Origin: an uncultured Ruminococcus sp.
GTDB taxonomy: Bacteria > Bacillota > Clostridia > Oscillospirales > Ruminococcaceae
Reading direction: 5' to 3'
Assembly: GCA_947173865.1 (NCBI GenBank)
Contig: CAMWGS010000144.1
Coordinates: forward strand, 1-5,565
Length of the DNA stretch: 5,565 bases
Below are positions 1 through 4,166 of this stretch, in pieces. The notes below the pieces were generated by a model. It worked only from the letters and a program-made list of their open reading frames with translations, was not told the DNA's origin and did not search any database. How positions within the stretch are numbered: position 1 is the first letter of the stretch; every line of letters begins with the position of its first letter. The position numbers and the translations under genes were made by a program.

Positions 1-6
1 TACATA

Positions 7-1083
7 TTATTCAGAATTGGCTTCAATCATTAATTTCCCAAAACAATTATTAACAAACTTAACAGCAGGTTCAAAGATATGATAAAACAACAATGTATAA
101 ACGGCACTGAATATATTATTAAAAATTCTGAACAAAATTGCATATTTTATACCAAGAACTGAAATTGCAATCGAAATTGCACTCATAGAGTTGAATGCAG
201 TCTGCCAGCCATAACTTACTGAAAGTCCTGTGCCTATTCCTCCGATTATTCCTATGAAACCATGCAAGCTTTCAGGCAGAATAAAATATACAGCCACAAA
301 CAGAACACATCCTAAAATGTTTCCTATTGCACGGAATTTTACTCGCTCTACAATCTCATTTTTGAAAGGAAAGGTAACAGACATTGCAGCAATTCCCATC
401 CAATATGCCTTAGGAACTCCTAAAATATTAGCAATCAGAAGTGCACTGGAAACTACTAAAGTCATTCTGATTTGCCATCGGGTACGTGTAGAAGATAAGT
501 TAAACTCCTGAAATATGCTTTTCAGACTTCTTTTATACTTTATTTTTCTGTGCTTATGATAAAGAATGACAGATGTCAACACCGCACCGAAGAAAAGACC
601 TAATAACCGCATTTTATATGTATGACCGCTTACATCATATCCCTGAATAAGAAGATAAGAAAGTACAAATGTTGAATGATTAAACATAACTACATTATGA
701 CTTCCAAACAACATTAAAAGCATAATACATACTATATTAACACAAAAACTCCATCCAACAGGAACAGAATTTGATATTTTAGGACCTACTGCAAGAATTC
801 CGAATATCATAAACATACAAAAGATAGAATGTGACATACGTATGCCCAAGTCAGAAAATCGAAACGCCATGATACTGAGCAGTACCGCAAGTCCTACAAT
901 ACTATTGCCTATACCAAACAATATACTGAACAGCATTATAAATAAAGAACTGAAAGCCACATTAATAATTATCTTAAATAAATATATTGCAATATGCTTT
1001 AGCTTTTCTTTCGGTTCTTTGAAACTGGATATATAATTTTTAGAACCCGCCTGATTGAGTTGAAGTTCCTGATAAAAAGTCAT
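7..1083 (-). CDS. FUSC-family membrane exporter (fusaric acid resistance / aromatic acid efflux-like)
   Basis: A 358-residue integral membrane protein made of two similar halves, each about six hydrophobic segments (roughly residues 30-176 and 206-338), joined by a basic cytoplasmic stretch (about 177-205, rich in Lys and Arg). The second half carries the typical FUSC pattern: YWMGIAAMSVTFPF at 227-240, then an Arg-containing helix leading to RAIGNILG at 251-258. Family members export aromatic acids or other toxic organic compounds; the substrate here cannot be read from sequence. The ATG at 1083 is chosen because GGAGG (1091-1095) lies 7 nt upstream. An in-frame ATG at 1113 would overlap marR and has no such site. 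The ribosome binding site lies across the last codons of marR, and the genes are only 4 nt apart, so translation is probably coupled. Expression should follow the MarR-controlled promoter near 1620. The family call is firm; the substrate is unknown. Confidence 0.85.
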   Translation of the reverse strand: MTFYQELQLNQAGSKNYISSFKEPKEKLKHIAIYLFKIIINVAFSSLFIMLFSILFGIGNSIVGLAVLLSIMAFRFSDLGIRMSHSIFCMFMIFGILAVGPKISNSVPVGWSFCVNIVCIMLLMLFGSHNVVMFNHSTFVLSYLLIQGYDVSGHTYKMRLLGLFFGAVLTSVILYHKHRKIKYKRSLKSIFQEFNLSSTRTRWQIRMTLVVSSALLIANILGVPKAYWMGIAAMSVTFPFKNEIVERVKFRAIGNILGCVLFVAVYFILPESLHGFIGIIGGIGTGLSVSYGWQTAFNSMSAISIAISVLGIKYAILFRIFNNIFSAVYTLLFYHIFEPAVKFVNNCFGKLMIEANSE

Positions 1084-1087
1084 TGTA

Positions 1088-1525
1088 TTACCTCCTGTTC
1101 TGTAATAAATCATTAGCTTCTCTGATTTTTTCTATCAATGTTTCAAACCGTTCTTCACCGATAGTTTTTCGTAGTTTATAGATAGGTTCAAGATAATAAC
1201 GATAAGTCATTTCCAGTTCTGTTTTTCCTTTATCTGTACTAAGAAGAATATAGCTTCGTTTATCCTGTGAACTGTATTCTTTTGTAAGAAAGTTCTTTTT
1301 TTCCAGTTTATCTATCAGCTGGCTGACTGAAGATTTGCTAAGCCCTGTCATTAAACTTAAATCCATAGGGGTCATCGGTGAGTCAGCCAAGACAATTCTT
1401 GATAAAATATCCAGTTCCTGAGAAGATGTCAATTTTCCTTTTTTAGTACGTCTTACATTGATACTTGCAAAAAGACGTATTTCTTGCATTTTCACCAACA
1501 TATCAACATAGTCAAATTCTTTCAT
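1088..1525 (-). CDS. MarR-family transcriptional regulator, first gene of the efflux operon
   Basis: A 145-residue protein, the usual MarR length. The winged helix-turn-helix spans about residues 36-100: the recognition helix region is LMTGLSKSSVSQLIDKLEKKNFL (about 58-80), and the wing carries the DKR triplet at 88-90, followed by ISLT-like residues ILLSTDKG. Flanking helices (about 5-25 and 103-143) fit the MarR dimerisation region. MarR dimers usually bind a palindrome over their own promoter and let go when a small ligand, often an exported phenolic compound or drug, binds. This fits the FUSC exporter 4 nt downstream and the palindrome at 1577-1605. The start is ATG 1525, with AGGAGG (1537-1542) 11 nt upstream, a slightly long spacing. 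It is the likely local repressor of this operon; the ligand is unknown. Confidence 0.92.
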   Translation of the reverse strand: MKEFDYVDMLVKMQEIRLFASINVRRTKKGKLTSSQELDILSRIVLADSPMTPMDLSLMTGLSKSSVSQLIDKLEKKNFLTKEYSSQDKRSYILLSTDKGKTELEMTYRYYLEPIYKLRKTIGEERFETLIEKIREANDLLQNRR

Positions 1526-1576
1526 AACAATTTATTCCTCCTGTCGCATTTAATACAGTCTGAAAGCATATTCGGC

Positions 1577-1605
1577 AAATATAGTTCACAACGTAAACTA
1601 TATTT
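1577..1605. promoter_or_regulatory. Palindromic operator, probable MarR binding site
   Basis: A 29-bp imperfect palindrome with perfect 10-bp outer arms (AAATATAGTT at 1577-1586, AACTATATTT at 1596-1605). Inside these, the 9-nt centre has two further matching pairs (AC...GT), so 12 of 14 pairs match. It begins just after the -10 hexamer of the marR promoter and covers the predicted transcription start near 1601. A repressor bound here would block initiation. The TAGTT...AACTA form is typical of MarR-family operators. Assignment to this MarR is inferred from position and form. Confidence 0.75.
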
Positions 1606-1636
1606 ATAGTATAACACCTGTAATCACTTTTGTCAA
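1601..1636 (-). promoter_or_regulatory. Sigma-A type promoter of the marR-FUSC operon
   Basis: Read on the minus strand: a perfect -35 TTGACA (1631-1636), a 17-nt spacer and -10 TATACT (1608-1613), with the start of transcription expected near 1601. The 5' untranslated region would be about 76 nt. A promoter this strong next to an overlapping operator suggests high expression once repression is lifted. Confidence 0.82.
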
Positions 1637-1648
1637 GAGTCAGTTTGC

Positions 1649-1681
1649 ATTTCATGGAAAAATTTTGAAAAGTCATGAAAT
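1649..1681. repeat. Inverted repeat upstream of the marR promoter
   Basis: Perfect 8-bp arms ATTTCATG (1649-1656) and CATGAAAT (1674-1681) around a 17-nt A/T-rich spacer. It lies between the -35 of the marR promoter and the terminator of the dockerin gene. It could be an upstream regulator site or a second weak hairpin after the terminator; nothing in the sequence decides between these. Confidence 0.4.
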
Positions 1682-1686
1682 ATAAC

Positions 1687-1719
1687 AAAAACCTCCTGCA
1701 TAATTATGCGGAAGTTTTT
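1687..1719 (-). terminator. Intrinsic terminator of the PepSY-dockerin gene
   Basis: The stem pairs AAAAAC (1687-1692) with GTTTTT (1714-1719) and TCC (1694-1696) with GGA (1710-1712), leading to the GCATAATTATGC palindrome (1698-1709). There is one C-A mismatch and one bulged T. On the minus strand the RNA ends in GUUUUUG followed by a U/A-rich stretch. It starts 15 nt after the dockerin stop codon. It insulates the marR promoter from the gene upstream. The arms give an A-tract and a T-tract, so it could also work on the plus strand, but no plus-strand gene ends here. Confidence 0.75.
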
Positions 1720-1734
1720 GCTTAATGCTGATTT

Positions 1735-2763
1735 TTATTTGGAGAGAACCTTATATTTCAGGGCAACCAAGTCAAACACATCTACTAAACCGTCTGTATT
1801 TATGTCAGCAACTTCATACTTTTCTTTTGTTATTGATTTTGAACCGAGAATATACTTCTGGAGAAAAACCACATCGGAAACAGAAACATTGCCATCATCA
1901 TTTATATCACCACAACATTCTGTTGATTTTGTCAGTATTTCACCGGAATAAAGGTCGATTTCATATTTATATCGGATATTACCTTCATATCTGAGTCCGA
2001 ATTTCACCACATAGCAACTTGGCTGTCCTTTATCGTATTCAAACCATACATTTATGTATTTAATATCATTTTCCTGAATACCTGCATCTTCCAAAGCTAC
2101 AGCCTTTGCAGAATCTTCACCGATATATTCAGAAATTTCAGAAGAATCATTTTCATTTTGATTTTCTTCATGCTTTTCCAGAATCTCACCGGAATACAAA
2201 TCAATTTCATAACTGTACTTTATTCTGTTGCTTTCAAGCTCTACCTGATAATACTGTGGAATTTTGTTGTCATACTCAATCCATACATTTATATACTTAA
2301 CGTCGTTTTCCTGAACATCAGCATCTTCCAAAACTACAGCCTTTGCAGAATCTTCACTGATATATTCAGAAATTTCAGAAGAATCATTTTCATTTTGATT
2401 TTCTTCATGCTTTTCCAGAATCTCACCGGAATACAAATCAATTTCATAACTGTACTTTATTCTGTTGCTTTCAAGCTCTACCTGATAATACTGTGGAATT
2501 TTGTTGTCATACTCAATCCATACATTTATATACTTAACGTCGTTTTCCTGAACATCAGCATCTTCCAAAGCTACAGCTTTAGCAGAATCTTCATCGATGT
2601 AAGTCGATTCTGATTCAGATGTATCAACAGAATTAGTTGCATAACCGTCTATCATACTGCTGTAACCGAATTGGCTGACGGATACTGATGATACAATTGT
2701 AAGTGCAATGATTGAAGCCAAAATATGTATACGGCTTCTTTTCTTTGTTTTGGTCATAATCAT
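1735..2763 (-). CDS. Secreted protein with three PepSY domains and a C-terminal type I dockerin
   Basis: 342 residues. The N-terminus has a basic region (MIMTKTKKRSRIH) and a hydrophobic core (about 14-30), so it is a Sec signal peptide, though without a clear AxA cleavage site. Three PepSY modules follow (about 57-119, 136-198, 215-278), each with EDSAKAVxLEDA, YINVW(I/F)EYD and the end motif YEIDLYSGEIL. They are joined by acidic, Asn/Ser-rich linkers. Residues 284-342 form a dockerin with two calcium loops: D286, N288, D290, N292, D297 and D320, N322, D324, D328, D331. Dockerins bind cohesins on scaffoldins, so the protein probably joins a cellulosome-like surface complex. PepSY domains are linked to protease inhibition or propeptide roles; no enzyme domain is present. 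The start at ATG 2763 has AGGA (2770-2773) 6 nt upstream; the ATG at 2757 is the alternative. The reading frame stays open upstream to 3042, but that stretch has no signal peptide and overlaps araC. The 5' region suggests AraC control. Confidence 0.85.
   Translation of the reverse strand: MIMTKTKKRSRIHILASIIALTIVSSVSVSQFGYSSMIDGYATNSVDTSESESTYIDEDSAKAVALEDADVQENDVKYINVWIEYDNKIPQYYQVELESNRIKYSYEIDLYSGEILEKHEENQNENDSSEISEYISEDSAKAVVLEDADVQENDVKYINVWIEYDNKIPQYYQVELESNRIKYSYEIDLYSGEILEKHEENQNENDSSEISEYIGEDSAKAVALEDAGIQENDIKYINVWFEYDKGQPSCYVVKFGLRYEGNIRYKYEIDLYSGEILTKSTECCGDINDDGNVSVSDVVFLQKYILGSKSITKEKYEVADINTDGLVDVFDLVALKYKVLSK
2101..2574 (-). repeat. Tandem near-identical 237-bp PepSY module duplication
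   Basis: Bases 2101-2337 and 2338-2574 differ at only two sites: C2121/T2358 and A2333/G2570. Both change an amino acid (Gly/Ser and Ala/Val), and no synonymous difference is seen. The unit is 79 codons, exactly one PepSY domain plus linker. The third module (about 1927-2100) is clearly diverged and three residues longer in its middle. This points to a very recent unequal crossover or gene conversion between modules 1 and 2. Confidence 0.95.
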
Positions 2764-2771
2764 TACCAGTC

Positions 2772-2792
2772 CTTTCCGTAACTTACAGAAAG
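2772..2792 (-). promoter_or_regulatory. Hairpin reaching into the dockerin gene ribosome binding site
   Basis: In the minus-strand RNA, CUUUCUGUA and UACGGAAAG form a 9-bp stem (eight Watson-Crick pairs and one U-G pair) around an AGU loop. The 3' arm includes the first part of the AAGGA ribosome binding site (2770-2774). It could limit ribosome loading on the dockerin mRNA. The pairing is seen directly; the function is inferred. Confidence 0.45.
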
Positions 2793-2856
2793 ATTGAATT
2801 ATCAATTGAACGAAAGTCCATTGTTCTGATTTTTCTTTCTGTATGTTTGATTTCTG

Positions 2857-2891
2857 ATTATAATTATAACGGAAATTAAGTGATTTTTTCC
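2857..2891 (-). promoter_or_regulatory. Candidate activator-dependent promoter of the PepSY-dockerin gene
   Basis: Two adjacent perfect -10 hexamers TATAAT lie on the minus strand (2863-2868 and 2857-2862). At 17-nt spacing the -35 positions read GAAAAA (2886-2891) or AATCAC (2880-2885), both poor. A good -10 with no real -35 is typical of a promoter that needs an activator; the 21-bp repeats at 2882-2923 sit exactly where one would bind. The leader RNA would be about 85-90 nt. Confidence 0.5.
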
Positions 2892-2923
2892 ACTCCGAAA
2901 AGTTCTTTTGCAACTCCAAAAAG
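2882..2923 (-). promoter_or_regulatory. Tandem 21-bp direct repeats, probable AraC-family binding sites
   Basis: Two head-to-tail 21-bp units on the minus strand (2923-2903 and 2902-2882) share 16 of 21 bases, with the core CTTTTYGGAGT conserved at 10 of 11. The 21-bp period is two helical turns, the spacing expected of half-sites for AraC/XylS-family proteins. The proximal unit overlaps the weak -35 of the dockerin gene promoter. The araC-type gene ends just 12 nt upstream of the distal unit. That this AraC protein binds here is an inference. Confidence 0.55.
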
Positions 2924-2935
2924 ATTATTATTTCC

Positions 2936-3895
2936 TTATTTATCAATATACTTTTGTCGGTATTCAGTAGGTGACATCCCCATAACATTTCTAAATGCAC
3001 TTGAAAATTTACTGTTATTATCATATCCAAAATCATGAGCAATCTCTGAAACTGACTGATTGGTTGTTTTCAGACGATATGCCGCTGATTTCATTTTATA
3101 AGTTTTTATGTAAGCATATACAGATTCTCCATAAACACTGTTAAAACATCGTTTTATTGTGGCAGGCGACACATAAAAAACTGATGCAAGCTGTTCAATA
3201 GTCGGGCGAATATCCATATGCTCATTGATATACTGACAAATTTGCTTTGCAAGTTCAGACTGTGATTTTGAACATGAACGTTGTTCCGCCTGTGACAAAG
3301 CAGGGTCAAGGTCACTGATAAACAGAAGAAGCTCCAGAATTTTAATCTGAAAATATCCTTTTATTAAATGTTGAGGAGCGGAATAAAGTTCATAAAAAAT
3401 ATGCTCAATCTGAGGAGTTGAACGCATAACAAAGAAACTGTCATTATTACAGAATTTTGTCATAAGTTCAGAAGGGCTTACCTTTACATTTTCAAGAAAT
3501 GACGATAAACTCTTAGGAGCTGTTTCAGGATTTATTATTACAGATATTCCACAGTAATGCTGTAAAGGACAATAAACAAAAGCTGTTTCCTTACTTTTGT
3601 TTATAGATACATCACCTTCTGATAAATAAAAAAAACGTTCACCGTTATCATTATACTCAAACCTTCCTTCATGACAATGAGTGATTTCAAGCAGTCCCAA
3701 AGGATAATCAGGCGGATATTTATACATCTGTCCGTTTGCTTCCTTATACATCAGCCATATGCCCGGAAAAACAAAATGTTCCTTTACAATAAGTTCTCCA
3801 TATTCATTTATCACCTTATATACAACGCTGTCTTCACTTTCTGAAACAATTTCGGCATCTTTATCACGTGTACCGTCATATAATTTATTTTTCAT
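2936..3895 (-). CDS. AraC-family transcriptional regulator
   Basis: 319 residues. The N-terminal part (about 30-125) looks like a cupin-type sensor: PLGLLEITHCHEGRFEY at 65-81, then LSEGDVSINK at 91-100. A helical linker (about 160-200) leads to the C-terminal AraC domain (about 214-319) with two helix-turn-helix units. The first is IEQLASVFYVSPATIKRCF (233-251) and the second is VSEIAHDFGYDNNSKFSSAF (282-301), followed by the signature MSPTEYRQKY (307-316). ATG 3895 is chosen because AGGA (3905-3908) lies 9 nt upstream. The longer frame would start at a TTG (3913) with no ribosome binding site. It is transcribed away from the MATE gene and lies 172 nt upstream of the dockerin gene on the same strand, so it could control either. 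No terminator is evident after it. Similar regulators often sit beside MATE exporters in Clostridia (family knowledge); the ligand is unknown. Confidence 0.92.
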   Translation of the reverse strand: MKNKLYDGTRDKDAEIVSESEDSVVYKVINEYGELIVKEHFVFPGIWLMYKEANGQMYKYPPDYPLGLLEITHCHEGRFEYNDNGERFFYLSEGDVSINKSKETAFVYCPLQHYCGISVIINPETAPKSLSSFLENVKVSPSELMTKFCNNDSFFVMRSTPQIEHIFYELYSAPQHLIKGYFQIKILELLLFISDLDPALSQAEQRSCSKSQSELAKQICQYINEHMDIRPTIEQLASVFYVSPATIKRCFNSVYGESVYAYIKTYKMKSAAYRLKTTNQSVSEIAHDFGYDNNSKFSSAFRNVMGMSPTEYRQKYIDK

Positions 3896-3961
3896 GCACG
3901 CATATCCTTTCAATTTTTATAATATATAATAAGATGTTTTTTGTATGATTTTCATATCTGT

Positions 3962-3990
3962 ATTTTATCGGTTATTTTAGGTTTTGTCAA
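3962..3990 (-). promoter_or_regulatory. Promoter of the araC-type gene
   Basis: Read on the minus strand: -35 TTGACA (3985-3990), a 17-nt spacer and -10 TAAAAT (3962-3967). Transcription should start near 3955, giving a leader of about 60 nt. The 77 bp between this -35 and the -35 of the MATE promoter hold a TTGAAATTCAA palindrome (4011-4021) and two TTTCAC motifs (4005, 4038), possible sites for a shared regulator. Confidence 0.72.
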
Positions 3991-4067
3991 GTTTTAAAAA
4001 GCAGTTTCACTTGAAATTCAATAAAATATCAGAGAAATTTCACAAATATAATTGTATAAAATATCCC

Positions 4068-4096
4068 TTGACTTTTATGGTTGAAAAGTATATAAT
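4068..4096 (+). promoter_or_regulatory. Promoter of the MATE gene
   Basis: -35 TTGACT (4068-4073), a 17-nt spacer and a perfect -10 TATAAT (4091-4096); start expected at 4103-4104. The spacer region holds an inverted repeat, ACTTTT (4071-4076) and AAAAGT (4084-4089), which could be an operator inside the promoter. The promoter is near consensus, so control probably acts by repression or after initiation; the hairpin just downstream supports the second. Confidence 0.82.
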
Positions 4097-4103
4097 AAAA
4101 AAG

Positions 4104-4163
4104 ATGTGTAGCTTATGCGTAATTCCAATCGCTGAGCTGCACTTTTTATTTTTATGGAGGTAA
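4104..4163 (+). CDS. Candidate leader peptide of the MATE gene (19 aa, possibly leaderless)
   Basis: A small frame encoding MCSLCVIPIAELHFLFLWR. Its ATG lies 7 nt after the -10 hexamer, so at or one base after the predicted +1. It would be translated as a leaderless mRNA; there is no ribosome binding site. The frame runs through the whole terminator hairpin and U-tract. It ends in TAA (4161-4163) right after the MATE GGAGG site and 3 nt before the MATE ATG. Ribosome movement or stalling on it would decide whether the hairpin can form. I do not recognise the peptide. A frame this short can occur by chance; an alternative six-codon frame (MRNSNR) starts at 4115 inside the hairpin. Confidence 0.45.
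   Translation: MCSLCVIPIAELHFLFLWR
4106..4153 (+). terminator. Terminator-like hairpin in the MATE leader (putative attenuator)
   Basis: GUGUAGCU (4106-4113) pairs with AGCUGCAC (4135-4142), with one U-G pair. The stem continues with U4114-G4134 and A4115-U4133, then after a bulged U4116 with GCG (4117-4119) against CGC (4130-4132), closing a 10-nt loop. It is followed at once by UUUUUAUUUUU (4143-4153). This is the shape of an intrinsic terminator placed between the promoter and the MATE ribosome binding site, so transcripts could end about 45-50 nt after the start. It fits conditional termination as known for several antibiotic-resistance genes of Bacillota. I see no obvious competing anti-terminator pairing. 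Confidence 0.65.
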
Positions 4164-4166
4164 GCT

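Noticed and set aside
1084..1113. Longer FUSC start at ATG 1113
   Set aside because: It overlaps marR and lacks a ribosome binding site, while ATG 1083 has GGAGG 7 nt upstream.
2101..2574. Direct repeats as a CRISPR array or mobile element
   Set aside because: The unit is 237 bp, in frame, and encodes one whole protein domain plus linker; there are no spacers, terminal inverted repeats or transposase.
2158..2613. Plus-strand hydrophobic frame of 151 codons opposite the PepSY repeats
   Set aside because: It is an antisense shadow of the repeated PepSY modules, with its own internal repeat copied from them; no promoter or ribosome binding site was seen.
2893..2923. Terminator for the araC-type gene
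   Set aside because: The possible AAAAG/CTTTT stem has a 2-nt loop and no G/C core; the sequence is better explained by tandem 21-bp repeats.
2764..3042. Upstream extension of the dockerin protein (open frame to 3042, adding 93 residues)
   Set aside because: The added part overlaps the end of the araC-type gene, crosses the promoter region and would bury the signal peptide. ATG 2763 has a ribosome binding site and is followed at once by a normal signal peptide.
3896..3913. Longer AraC start at TTG 3913
   Set aside because: No ribosome binding site lies upstream, and the AAAGGA serving ATG 3895 would fall inside the coding part.
4115..4135. Six-codon frame MRNSNR in the MATE leader as the main leader peptide
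   Set aside because: It has no ribosome binding site and starts inside the stem. It is kept only as an alternative to the 19-codon frame.
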